Shown: positions 1 through 9,341 of the stretch, piece after piece
How the letters are laid out: the number at the start of each line of letters is the position of its first letter
How positions within the stretch are numbered: the first letter of the stretch is position 1
DNA from: Clostridiales bacterium
GTDB lineage: Bacteria; Bacillota; Clostridia; Christensenellales; Aristaeellaceae
Assembly (NCBI GenBank): GCA_015056175.1
Contig: SVGT01000002.1
Coordinates: forward strand, 62,001 to 126,000
DNA: 64,000 bases
Reading direction: 5' to 3'
Notes under the pieces: generated by a model
Told to the model about the DNA's origin: nothing
Databases searched by the model: none
What the model saw: only the letters and a program-made list of their open reading frames with translations
Program-made: the position numbers and the translations under genes

Positions 1-2294
1 TGTTTTTTGAGATACGCCGTCTGCAGCGATACCACCGCGTAGCAGGCCGCGTGGGGCTTGTTGAAGGCGTAGCTGGCAAAGGCGGTCATTTCGTCAAAGA
101 TCTGCTCGGCGGCTGCCTGCGAAACGCCGTTTTTGACGGCGCCGGGCACGCCCATTTCCTCGGAGCCGAAGATGAACACCTCCCGCTCTCTGGCCATCAC
201 ATCCTTTTTCTTTTTGGCCATGGCACGGCGCACCAGGTCGCTGCGGCCCATGGAGTAGCCCGCCAGATCGCGGACGATCTGCATCACCTGCTCCTGATAC
301 ACCATGCAGCCGTAGGTCACGTCCAGAATGGGCGCAAGTTGCGGCGTCACATAACGGATGGTTTCGGGCTGCTGCTTGCCCCTGATGTACCGGGGAATGC
401 TTTCCATGGGGCCCGGGCGGTAAAGGGAAATGGCGGCGATGATATCTTCAAAGGTGCGGGGCTTCATGTTGGTGAGGAAGGTTCGCATGCCGCCGCCTTC
501 CAGCTGGAACACGCCGTCCGTATCCCCGTTGCAGATCATGTCGAACACGTCCGGATCGTCCATGGGGATATCTTCCGGCTGCATGTCGATGCCCCGCAGG
601 CGCATCATATCCAGCGTATCGCGGATGACGGTCAGCGTGCGCAGACCCAGAAAGTCCATCTTCAGCAAGCCCAGATCGCCGATGATGCCCATGGGGTACT
701 GGGTGGTGACCACGTCGTCGTTTTTCTGCAGCGGCACAAAATGGGTGGCGGGTTCGCCGGTGATGAGCACGCCGGCTGCGTGGGTGCTGGCGTGGCGGGG
801 CATGCCCTCCAGCGTCAGCGCCGTATCGATGAGCTTATGGATGCGCTCATCGCTTTCGTACATGTTTTTCAGTTCGGGGTTCAGCTTCATGGCCTTTTCC
901 AGGGTCATATCCAGCGCCATGGGGATGGCCTTGCTCACCTGATCCCCTTCCTGATAGGAAAAGCCCAGCACGCGGGCCACGTCCCGCACCACGCCGCGCG
1001 CCGCCATGGTGCCGAAGGTGATGATCTGGCACACGTGATCGTGACCGTACTTGCGGGTCACGTAATCGATCACTTCCTGCCGGCGCTCGTAGCAAAAGTC
1101 CATGTCGATATCCGGCATGCTGACGCGCTCGGGGTTGAGGAAGCGCTCAAAGAGCAGGTTATACTTGATGGGATCCAGCATGGTGATATTGAGGCAATAG
1201 GCCACAATGCTGCCTGCGCCGCTGCCGCGGCCCGGGCCCACCATGATGCCGTTGTCCTTGGCGAACTTGACAAAATCCCACACGATGAGAAAATAATCGT
1301 CAAAGCCCATGCTGTGGATGACGGAAAGCTCGTAATTGAGGCGGTCGACAGCCACCTGATCGTCGGCGGCGTAGCGGGTGCGAAAGCCCTCCTCGCACAG
1401 ACGGCGGATCATGTGCTCGGCGTCGATATCCTCTTTGGGCACGTCAAAATGGGGCAGGTGGCGGCTTTCAAAGTCAAAGTCCACCTTGCAGCGCATGGCG
1501 ATCTCCTGCGTCCGTTCGATGGCGTCGGGCAGGTCTGGGAACAGGGCGCGCATTTCACTTTCGCTCTTTACGTAGAGCTCCCGCGTTTCCATGCGCATGC
1601 GGCCCTCTTCCTCCAGGGTCTTGCCGGTCTGGATGCACATGAGCACTTCCTGGGCGTCGGCGTCCTTTTGCTGCTCGTAGTGGCAGTCGTTGGTGGCAAC
1701 CAGCGGGATGCCCGTTTTGCGGCTCAATTCCACCAGACGGGGCAGCACGGTTTTTTCCTCCGCGATGCCGTGATCCATGATCTCGATATAGAAATGATCC
1801 TCGCCAAAGAGATCCCGCATGCGCAAGACGTAATCCTCGGCGTCCCTGTAGCGGCCGTCCAGCAGCATTTTAGGCAGGTCGCCGGAGAGGCAGGCGGTCA
1901 GGCAGATGAGCCCCTCGTGATGCTCCGCCAGCAGCTTATAATCGATGCGGGGGCGGTAGTAAAAGCCCTCGGTGAAGCCCATGGAGTTTAGGTACATCAG
2001 GTTGCGGTAGCCCGTTTCGTTTTCGCACAGCAAGATCAGATGGCTGTACTCGCGGCTCATCACCCGCTTATCGTGCATGTCCGGGCACAGGTACATTTCG
2101 CAGCCGATGACGGGGTGGATGCCTTCCTTTTTGCAGGCACGGTAAAAATCCACCGCGCCGTACAAGACGCCGTGGTCGGTCACCGCACAGGCCGTCTGGC
2201 CCAGTTCCTTCAGCCGCTTGGGCAGGGATTTGATGCGGCACGCGCCGTCCAACAGGGAATATTCCGTATGCAAATGCAGATGCGCAAACGCCAT
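1..2294 (-). CDS. dnaE: DNA polymerase III subunit alpha (DnaE), C-terminus beyond window edge
   Basis: Reverse strand from ATG at 2294 reads MAFAHLHLHTEYSLLDGACRIKSL, the typical PHP-domain start of DnaE; open to the window edge. Confidence 0.93.
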   Translation of the reverse strand, partial: MAFAHLHLHTEYSLLDGACRIKSLPKRLKELGQTACAVTDHGVLYGAVDFYRACKKEGIHPVIGCEMYLCPDMHDKRVMSREYSHLILLCENETGYRNLMYLNSMGFTEGFYYRPRIDYKLLAEHHEGLICLTACLSGDLPKMLLDGRYRDAEDYVLRMRDLFGEDHFYIEIMDHGIAEEKTVLPRLVELSRKTGIPLVATNDCHYEQQKDADAQEVLMCIQTGKTLEEEGRMRMETRELYVKSESEMRALFPDLPDAIERTQEIAMRCKVDFDFESRHLPHFDVPKEDIDAEHMIRRLCEEGFRTRYAADDQVAVDRLNYELSVIHSMGFDDYFLIVWDFVKFAKDNGIMVGPGRGSGAGSIVAYCLNITMLDPIKYNLLFERFLNPERVSMPDIDMDFCYERRQEVIDYVTRKYGHDHVCQIITFGTMAARGVVRDVARVLGFSYQEGDQVSKAIPMALDMTLEKAMKLNPELKNMYESDERIHKLIDTALTLEGMPRHASTHAAGVLITGEPATHFVPLQKNDDVVTTQYPMGIIGDLGLLKMDFLGLRTLTVIRDTLDMMRLRGIDMQPEDIPMDDPDVFDMICNGDTDGVFQLEGGGMRTFLTNMKPRTFEDIIAAISLYRPGPMESIPRYIRGKQQPETIRYVTPQLAPILDVTYGCMVYQEQVMQIVRDLAGYSMGRSDLVRRAMAKKKKDVMAREREVFIFGSEEMGVPGAVKNGVSQAAAEQIFDEMTAFASYAFNKPHAACYAVVSLQTAYLKK

Positions 2295-2484
2295 GCTGTA
2301 CCTCCCATGGGCATAAATTGCTATTTACATTATAATAGGTTTTCTTTTTTCGCGCAATGCTATTTTCAAAGGAGCGTATATCGTGCTATAATAACGTGAG
2401 TTTGTATGCACATGCGCACCGGAGCGGCGGACGTTCTTCTGCCGATCCTGCGGGCAAGGATGTAGGCGAAGACGAGGGACGAAG

Positions 2485-3013
2485 GTGGAACCTTCTTCAG
2501 GTTCCACACCTCCGAACCAGGAGACCAGTCTCCTGGACCTCCCTTATCGACAGGCTTGACTGATGCCATTTCGCCGTCCCGCGACAGGCTGCAACGCCAG
2601 GCATCGATACGGCGATCCGCCGGGCCAGGGCGCGCTTTGCGCGTCTGGCCTCCTTCATCAACCAAGGCAGGGAGCAAATTCATTTGCTCCTGCTCTTGGT
2701 GATGAAGTTCCCGTTTTTCTCCGTGTGCGGAGAAAAACAGCGGATCGCGCAAACTTGTCCTAACTAACCCATTGGCTTTTCCCAAACAAATCGGCATGTA
2801 AACCCCCGCCCTACGCGGCTTTCAGCCGCCATGCGTTCCGAAGGAACGTGCTTCATGTGCCGCATGGCACGCTTCATTCCTTCATTGTTCATTTCGTTTC
2901 CCCTAAATTGTCCCATTGGGAAACAACTGATTCGATAAAACCTGTTTGTCCAATACTGCGGGTGCAGGGTACTCAGTACCCTGCCTCGGGGCGTGGGGGC
3001 GAGCAGCCCCCAC
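2485..3013 (+). repeat. Composite intergenic unit E: reverse twin-hairpin, cloverleaf, forward twin-hairpin
   Basis: GTGGAACCTTCTTCAGGTTCCAC + CCAGGAGACCAGTCTCCTGG on the left; cloverleaf 2612-2748; GCAGGGTACTCAGTACCCTGC + GTGGGGGCGAGCAGCCCCCAC on the right. Confidence 0.8.
2612..2748 (+). repeat. Three-armed cloverleaf repeat, copy E
   Basis: Closing helix GCGATCCGC/GCGGATCGC; arms GGCCAG..CTGGCC, CTTCATCA..TGATGAAG, TTTTTCTCCG-TGTG-CGGAGAAAAA. Confidence 0.85.
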
Positions 3014-3027
3014 ACAAAGGAGTCAAT

Positions 3028-3762
3028 ATGAAAGAACCCATCGCAGCGCGCAAGCGTCGCAAGGCGTTTACCATCGTATCCGTCACGGTGGTTTGCGTGC
3101 TGCTGTTCCTGCTCAGCTATTTTGTGCTCTGGCCCATGGTGCAGGATTTCCGGGACCCGGAATACTTCCGCATGCAGATTGCGGATAAAGGGTTTGTGGG
3201 AAAGCTGACCATGATCGGCCTGTTTATGCTGCAGATCTTTTTTGCCTTTCTGCCCGGCGAGGTGTTTGAGGTAGGCGCGGGCTACGCGTTTGGCGGGCTG
3301 GAGGGGAGCATTTTGTGCATCATCGGCACCACGCTGTCCAGCACGGTGATCTTCCTCCTGGTCAAGCGCTTTGGCGTCAAAATGGTCACGCTGTTTTTCG
3401 AGCGCCACCACATTGACGAATGGTCGTTCATGAAAAACAGCAAAAAGCGCAATCTGCTCACCTTCATGCTGTTTCTGATCCCCGGCACGCCCAAGGATCT
3501 GTTGACCTACTTCATCGGCCTGACGCCCATGAAGCTGCACACCTTTCTGCTTCTGACGCTGCCGGCCAGGCTCCCTTCGCTCCTTTCCTCCACACTGACA
3601 GGCGGCATGCTGGGCAGCGAAGAATACCTGTTTGCTACTATCGTGTACGGCATAACGGCCGTCCTCACCGTGATCTGCGTGATCTGGTACCGCAAGGAAT
3701 CCCGCAGACAACAGCTGGAAGACGCACAAGAAACCAAAGGAGAACCCCCTGCTCATGAATGA
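3028..3762 (+). CDS. TVP38/TMEM64 (VTT domain) family membrane protein
   Basis: ATG at 3028 behind AAAGGAG; hydrophobic protein with FAFLPGEVFEVGAGYAFGGLEG motif. Confidence 0.8.
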   Translation: MKEPIAARKRRKAFTIVSVTVVCVLLFLLSYFVLWPMVQDFRDPEYFRMQIADKGFVGKLTMIGLFMLQIFFAFLPGEVFEVGAGYAFGGLEGSILCIIGTTLSSTVIFLLVKRFGVKMVTLFFERHHIDEWSFMKNSKKRNLLTFMLFLIPGTPKDLLTYFIGLTPMKLHTFLLLTLPARLPSLLSSTLTGGMLGSEEYLFATIVYGITAVLTVICVIWYRKESRRQQLEDAQETKGEPPAHE

Positions 3763-4660
3763 CCGGCAAAAAACCCTGCGCGCCTGCGGCGCACTGCTGC
3801 TCACCGCCATCATCTGGGGCGTGGCCTTTTCCGCACAGCAGAAAATGTCCGAGCATCTGGGTCCCTTCACCTGCAACGCGCTGCGCTTCATCGTCGCCAC
3901 AATGGCCATGCTGCCCTTCATGCACAGGGAAAACAAACGGCATAAAACGCCCGTCAATAAAACGGACGCAGGCGCAGGCGCGCTGGTAGGCGCGATATTG
4001 TTCCTGGCGGCATTTTGCCAGCAGGCGGGCGTGAAGGAGGCAGGCGCGGGCAAGGCCGGGTTCGTCACGGCGCTGTACGTGGTGCTGGTGCCGCTCCTCG
4101 GCGCGCTGCTGTTCCGGCAAAAAACCCGCCTTTCCACCTGGCTGGCGCTGGTCATCGCCCTGCCCGGGCTGTACCTTTTGTGCATCCCCCTGGGAGAGCG
4201 CTTTGCGATTGCCACCGCCGATCTGTGGCTGATCATCGGCGCGGTGATGTGGGCGTTCCATATCCTGTGCACCGATCGCTTCGCCCATCGCACCACGGCG
4301 CTGAAATTGTGCGTGATCCAGTTTGCCGTATCAGGCGTATTGAACCTGATCTGCGCCATGATCTTTGAAGATATTTCCCTGCACAGCGTGTATCTGGCGC
4401 TTTTGCCCATCTTGTACTGCGGCATTTTCAGCAACGGCGTCGGCTACTACCTGCAGACGGTAGGCCAGATGCATGCCAAGCCTGCCCATGCCGCGCTGAT
4501 CTTGAGCCTGGAAAGCGTGTTCAGCGTACTGGGCGGCGCGGTGCTACTGGGTGAAAGGATGAGCGTGCAGGGCTACATCGGCTGCGCGCTGATGCTGCTG
4601 GCCGTGCTGCTTTCCCAGTTTGGCATGCTGAAACAATCCGGAGGTGACGTGCATGTTTGA
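3755..4660 (+). CDS. EamA/DMT family transporter
   Basis: 301 aa, about 10 TM segments, repeated EamA-like halves; overlaps the upstream gene by 8 nt. Confidence 0.85.
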   Translation: MNDRQKTLRACGALLLTAIIWGVAFSAQQKMSEHLGPFTCNALRFIVATMAMLPFMHRENKRHKTPVNKTDAGAGALVGAILFLAAFCQQAGVKEAGAGKAGFVTALYVVLVPLLGALLFRQKTRLSTWLALVIALPGLYLLCIPLGERFAIATADLWLIIGAVMWAFHILCTDRFAHRTTALKLCVIQFAVSGVLNLICAMIFEDISLHSVYLALLPILYCGIFSNGVGYYLQTVGQMHAKPAHAALILSLESVFSVLGGAVLLGERMSVQGYIGCALMLLAVLLSQFGMLKQSGGDVHV

Positions 4661-6104
4661 TCTTGATCCCAGCGCCCGCGATTACGGCGTGACGGTGGTG
4701 GAAAACCTGTTCATCCGGGAATATCTGCCCGCCGCCAAGGGCGATTATGTAAAGGTATACCTGTGGGGGCTCCATAAATGCCAGCACCCGGAGGAAAATT
4801 ACGGCACCCGGGAAATGGCCGCCGAGCTGGAAATGACGCTGCCCCAGGTGCAAAGCGCGCTGCGCTACTGGGAGCGTCGGGGGCTGGTCACCTGCGTATC
4901 TCAGGAGCCGGAGGTGTACATGTTCCACTCCCCCATGCAGCGCAAAACCACAACCGGCCTCATGAACACCCAGGACAGCGAGTTTGCCGTGTTCGCGGAA
5001 AGCGTATACACCATTCTTGCAGACAAGCGCAAGGTATCGCCCAACGATATCTCCCGCATGTGGGAATGGGTGCAGGACATCGGCCTTCCGCCGGAAGCGG
5101 TGCTGATGCTCATCAGCCATACGGTAAACGCCCCCGTCGCCCATTTTTCCATGAAGCGGATGGAGGGCATGGCCCTGCTGATGAAGGAAAACAAGGTGCA
5201 GACGGTGGAGGATGCGGAAATGTTCCTGCGCAACGAGATGAGCGTGCACAAGGGCGTGCAGGAATTGCTCCGTCACCTTGGCAAGCGCAGCCGCTTCCCC
5301 AGCGAGGACGAAATGGCTTTGTACCGCAAATGGCGGTTTGAATGGCAGTTTGACCAGGAGGCGCTGCTGAGTGCCTGCCGGGAAACAGTCAAGGGCGAAC
5401 CCACCTTTGCCTACCTGGACGGTATTCTCAAGGGCATCCGCGCCCGCAGCGAGAGCCGCACGGGCGGCGCGGTGGACGCCTTCCTGCAGGAGGAAAGCGA
5501 TGAAGGCGCGAAGGCGCAGGAAGTGATGGATGCGCTGGGCATGCGCGCAAGCCGCGTGCAGGCGGTGAACTTCTACCGCCAGTGGCGCAGGCATATGCCC
5601 CATGACGTGGTGCTGTGCGCCGCCTCGCTGTGCCACAGGACGCGGGATAAGGCCGCCAATATGGAGGATCTGCTTTCCAAATGGCAGGACATGGGCATGG
5701 ACACCATGGACAAGGTGCAGCCCTATGTGGACAGGCTCAACCGCCTGAACGCCGCGCTGCGCAAGGTGTTTGAGGCGCTGGGCTACCGCAGCGCCATTGC
5801 CGAAAGCGACCGTCTCCTTTACGAAAAATGGGAAAGCATGGGCTTTGACGAGGCGCTGATCCTGGAGGGCGCTGCCATCGCCCACGGCGCGGAGGGCAAC
5901 AAGCTGCGCTACATGGACGCCCTGATGGAAAACTGGCACCGGGACGGTGTGCGCGATCTCGCCACTGCCCGCAGCCACAAGACCCCCGACCGCGGCCGCA
6001 AGCCCAACAACGCCCAGAACTACACCCAGCGACAGTACACCGAGCAGGACCTGGCCTTTGACGATCTGGCTCTGCTCCGTGAAGCGGAGGAACGCAATGG
6101 ATAA
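4653..6104 (+). CDS. DnaD-domain replication protein
   Basis: MFDLDPSARDYGVTVVENLFIREYLPAAKGDYVKVYLWGL start with GGAGG RBS; helical DnaD-like repeats; sits directly before a DnaC-like ATPase. Confidence 0.85.
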   Translation: MFDLDPSARDYGVTVVENLFIREYLPAAKGDYVKVYLWGLHKCQHPEENYGTREMAAELEMTLPQVQSALRYWERRGLVTCVSQEPEVYMFHSPMQRKTTTGLMNTQDSEFAVFAESVYTILADKRKVSPNDISRMWEWVQDIGLPPEAVLMLISHTVNAPVAHFSMKRMEGMALLMKENKVQTVEDAEMFLRNEMSVHKGVQELLRHLGKRSRFPSEDEMALYRKWRFEWQFDQEALLSACRETVKGEPTFAYLDGILKGIRARSESRTGGAVDAFLQEESDEGAKAQEVMDALGMRASRVQAVNFYRQWRRHMPHDVVLCAASLCHRTRDKAANMEDLLSKWQDMGMDTMDKVQPYVDRLNRLNAALRKVFEALGYRSAIAESDRLLYEKWESMGFDEALILEGAAIAHGAEGNKLRYMDALMENWHRDGVRDLATARSHKTPDRGRKPNNAQNYTQRQYTEQDLAFDDLALLREAEERNG

Positions 6105-7059
6105 GCAGCTTTACGACGCCGTGATGGATACCTACCGCATCCGTCAGGAAAAGAACCGCCGCGTGGAGGAAAGCCGCAAGGCGGAAGTGTTTGCCGCCCA
6201 TCCCGACGTGGAGGAGCTTTGCATCAAGCGCCACGGCATGATCCTGGGCGCGGTGCGCAGCGTGTTCCACGAGGGGAGCACGGATCCGGAAGCCATCATG
6301 AAGGAGTATAACGAAAAGATCCGCAAGCTCCTGGCCGCCTACGGCTATCCGGAGGATTATCTTGCTCCCGTGTACACTTGCCCCCTGTGCGAGGATCGGG
6401 GGCTGGTGGGCGAGCCCATCCGCACGGAATGCGAGTGCTTCCGCAAAACCTACATGCGCATGGCCAGCGAAAAGAGCGATACGGGCGCCTCTGCCCACAC
6501 CTTTGAGCGCTTTGACCTGCATCGCTTCCCGGACGAGCCCTTAAGGGAGCATCCCGCCGTGACCCAGCGCAGCTATATGGCGCTGCTTAAGGACAAGTGC
6601 GAGCATTTTGCCGATCAATACCCCCACGGGGAGATCAAAAACGTGCTGCTCCACGGCGGCAGCGGCCTGGGCAAAACCTACCTGGTGCACTGCATCATGA
6701 ACCGGCAGCATCAGTTGGGCCGCGAGGCGCTGTATGTGACGGCATATCAATTGCTCAACGATCTGCGCAGCGAGTATTTCCGTCCGGGCTCGGTGGACGC
6801 CTCGGTGTACGAGGAGGCGCAGCTTTTGCTCATCGATGATCTGGGCATGGAGCCGCTGTTTGAAAATATCACGGTGGAGAGCATCTTTAATTTGCTCAAC
6901 CAGCGCACCATGAAGGGGCTGGGCACGGTGATCAGCACGAATCTGAGCCGCGTGGAGCTGCAGAAGCGCTACACCGAGCGCTTTACCTCCCGCCTGCTGG
7001 ACGCCCGCACCTCCCTGCTACTGGCCTTCTACGGTCAGGATATCCGGCTGGTGAAGTAA
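6098..7059 (+). CDS. DnaC-like helicase loader ATPase
   Basis: Walker A HGGSGLGKTYLVHCI and Walker B LLLIDDLGMEP; zinc-finger-like CPLCEDRGLVG; overlaps DnaD stop. Confidence 0.9.
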
Positions 7060-7077
7060 AAACAACAAAAAAGAGCC

Positions 7078-7118
7078 CCAAACGGAGACGCTTCGTAAAG
7101 AAGCAGTCTCCGTTTTTC
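7078..7118 (+). terminator. Intrinsic terminator after dnaC-like gene
   Basis: AAACGGAGAC...GTCTCCGTTTTT stem-loop with U tract. Confidence 0.75.
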
Positions 7119-7185
7119 TATGAAACAAAAAACACTTTCAGCGTTTGAAAGTGTCATAGTGGGTTGCATACGTTGAGAAAGGTAA

Positions 7186-7362
7186 AGTGATATTGCAAAC
7201 GATTCGTTTGCAGTGGTATTTTTGCCTGGCAGCAAAAGTGATATTGAAACCTACGGTTTCAGTGATATTATATTCGCCATTCACGATCCGAAGGATCATA
7301 TCACGGTGAGCAGCATCCTATCACTGCGAAGCAATATCACTCGCCGTAAGGCGAATATAACT
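7186..7362 (+). repeat. Fern-like hairpin array with AGTGATATT/AATATCACT half-repeats
   Basis: Four AGTGATATT-like half-repeats, then four AATATCACT-like complements, each separated by a small perfect hairpin (e.g. GCAAACGATTCGTTTGC, GAAACCTACGGTTTC, CGCCGTAAGGCG). Confidence 0.75.
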
Positions 7363-7408
7363 GAGGCACACTTCGTCAGGAAGTGTGCCTCAAAGGGCTC
7401 TTTTTCTT

Positions 7409-8206
7409 TTACAGCAAATTGTTCAGCAGCAGCTGGAAGCGCAGCTTTTCCCGATCCACGGGGATGGGCAGGGCGCGGAGAAAATCGTCCGGATCGTACC
7501 CCGGGTACACCTTGCCCGTAAACCAGCCGCCGAAATTGCCCTTCAGACTGCGGTAGCAGTCCGCAATATCGCAGCAGCGGTCGGCCATGGCGGCGTCGCC
7601 CAGATCAATGAAGCCGGTCAAATGACCCTCCTCCATCAGCACATTAGGCAGGCAGTAATCGCCGTGGGACATGACCGGATCAAAGGCGGGTACATGGCTT
7701 TCCAGATAATCCAGCAGCGCCCGGGGCGACTGAAACTGCTCGTCCCCAAAGGCGTCCTGATAGAATTCCTCAATGAGATCATGTTCCACCCGGTAGCGGG
7801 CCAGGCGCAGATCATCCTCGATGGTGCGCACGCGGGGGCAGTGGGAGGCGTCCACCTGCCAGAAAAGCTGCAAGCCCTCCGTAAGCAACCGGTGCAATTC
7901 CTCCGGGCGCTCCATCTGCTTGGGATCGCAGCCCATATGGCCCTTCATGCGGCTCATCAGCAGGTAGCTTTTGCCCTTTTCCTCGCAGCTTGCGATCACT
8001 TTGGGCACAGGCAGCTTTCCTTCCAGCCAGCGCAGCGTATCCACCCGCTTTTGCCAGTCTATACGCACGTCCTCGATTTTCAGCACCCGATCCTCATAGA
8101 TCAGCACCGAGCCTGTGGACATGCCAATCTCATCCCGGGCATAATCCATCCCCTGCACATGGGGAAGGATGGCGCTTGGCAGCTGCAGAGGCATACCCTT
8201 CTTCAT
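7409..8206 (-). CDS. Aminoglycoside phosphotransferase-family (APH) kinase-like protein
   Basis: VMSHGDYCLPNVLMEEGHLTGFIDLGDAAMADRCCDIA matches the APH catalytic/Mg-binding motifs. Confidence 0.85.
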   Translation of the reverse strand: MKKGMPLQLPSAILPHVQGMDYARDEIGMSTGSVLIYEDRVLKIEDVRIDWQKRVDTLRWLEGKLPVPKVIASCEEKGKSYLLMSRMKGHMGCDPKQMERPEELHRLLTEGLQLFWQVDASHCPRVRTIEDDLRLARYRVEHDLIEEFYQDAFGDEQFQSPRALLDYLESHVPAFDPVMSHGDYCLPNVLMEEGHLTGFIDLGDAAMADRCCDIADCYRSLKGNFGGWFTGKVYPGYDPDDFLRALPIPVDREKLRFQLLLNNLL

Positions 8207-8772
8207 CCCAGCACCCCCAGGTGCTCAAGCAAAATCTTCAGCCCCAGCAAAATCAAAATCACGCCGCCGGCCAATTCCGCCTTGCTCTTGTATTTGGCGC
8301 CGAACACGCTGCCCAGCTTGACCCCCAGGCCGCTGAGCAAGAATGTGACCACGCCGATAAACACCACGCTCACCCAGATATTGGCGCTGACCATGGCCAG
8401 GGAAATGCCCACGGCCAGGGCATCGATGGAGGTGGCGATGGCCATCACCAGCATGGTCTTAAAGCCCAGGGCGTTATCGCAGTCCTCGCACGCCTCTTCG
8501 CCCGAAAGCGCCTCGCGGATCATGTTGCCGCCGATCAGCGCCAGCAGGCCAAACGCCACCCAGTGGTCAAAGGCGCGGATGCTGTCTGCAAACATGCTGC
8601 CCAGGAAGTACCCGATCAGGGGCATCAGGGCCTGAAAGCCGCCAAACCATGCGCCCACAACGGCCATATGGCGCACCCTGATCTTCTTCAGCGCCAGTCC
8701 CTTGCAGATGCTCACCGCAAAGGCGTCCATGGACAGGCCCACGGCCAGCACAGCCAGTTCCAGAATTCCCAT
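8203..8772 (-). CDS. mntP: Manganese efflux pump MntP
   Basis: MGILELAVLAVGLSMDAFAVSICKGLALKK, typical MntP; preceded by a yybP-ykoY riboswitch. Confidence 0.92.
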   Translation of the reverse strand: MGILELAVLAVGLSMDAFAVSICKGLALKKIRVRHMAVVGAWFGGFQALMPLIGYFLGSMFADSIRAFDHWVAFGLLALIGGNMIREALSGEEACEDCDNALGFKTMLVMAIATSIDALAVGISLAMVSANIWVSVVFIGVVTFLLSGLGVKLGSVFGAKYKSKAELAGGVILILLGLKILLEHLGVLG

Positions 8773-8794
8773 ATTCTGTATCTCCCCTCTTACG

Positions 8795-8852
8795 CAAAAA
8801 ACGAGACCACGGCAAACAGCGGAAGCATGTTCCGGGTCTGCCGTGAGTCTCG
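8795..8852 (-). terminator. Riboswitch expression-platform terminator upstream of mntP
   Basis: Reverse strand GAGAC-T-CACGGCA...TGCCGTG-GTCTC-GTTTTTT; its 5' arm overlaps the aptamer's 3' strand. Confidence 0.85.
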
Positions 8853-8935
8853 CTGTTTGATACGCAGCCGGATGCGCATGCGCATCAGCATGTCGACTGC
8901 GTCACGGTGCACGCACCGTCAGCTACTCCCCCACA
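8846..8935 (-). ncRNA. yybP-ykoY manganese riboswitch aptamer
   Basis: Reverse strand GGGGGAGTAGC...GACGGTGCGTGCACCGTG...CATCCGGCTGCGT...CAGCGAGAC matches the conserved yybP-ykoY segments (GGGGAGUAG, CCGGC, AGCRAGAC). Confidence 0.88.
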
Positions 8936-8960
8936 GGAAAGTATGCTTTGTTTCTTGTTT

Positions 8961-9341
8961 TTACGCCAGCTGCTCGCCGTCGTTCTCCACGGTCACTTCT
9001 TCCACGCCGCGGATGGCCCAGCGGGCAAACACCATTTCGGTGCGGGCAGCGCCCACAGCCAGGGTGATGGTATCATCCTTGATGCCCATGATGGTGCCGT
9101 AGATGCCGCCGATGGTGGTCACGCGGTCGCCGGGCTTGAGGGCGTCCAGCATTGCCTTGACCTGCTTATCCTTCTTGCGCTGGGGACGGATGAGCATAAA
9201 GTAGAACACGGCGATCATCATCACGATCATCACGCCGTAGGAGATCAGCGTAGCAACGGGGTTTGCTTCCATAGCAGCGTCAGCAGCGGGAGCGGTTTCG
9301 GCCATGGCGGAGGCCATGCCGGCGAGCCAGTTCATCGTCAT
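8961..9341 (-). CDS. yajC: Preprotein translocase subunit YajC
   Basis: Single TM then FYFMLIRPQRKKDKQVKAMLDALKPGDRVTTIGGIYGTI. Confidence 0.93.
   Translation of the reverse strand: MTMNWLAGMASAMAETAPAADAAMEANPVATLISYGVMIVMMIAVFYFMLIRPQRKKDKQVKAMLDALKPGDRVTTIGGIYGTIMGIKDDTITLAVGAARTEMVFARWAIRGVEEVTVENDGEQLA

Noticed and set aside
51-1991. 646 aa plus-strand ORF
   Set aside because: Antisense of dnaE, whose reverse-strand translation is clearly DnaE. His/Ala-rich composition is typical of antisense of GC-rich genes.
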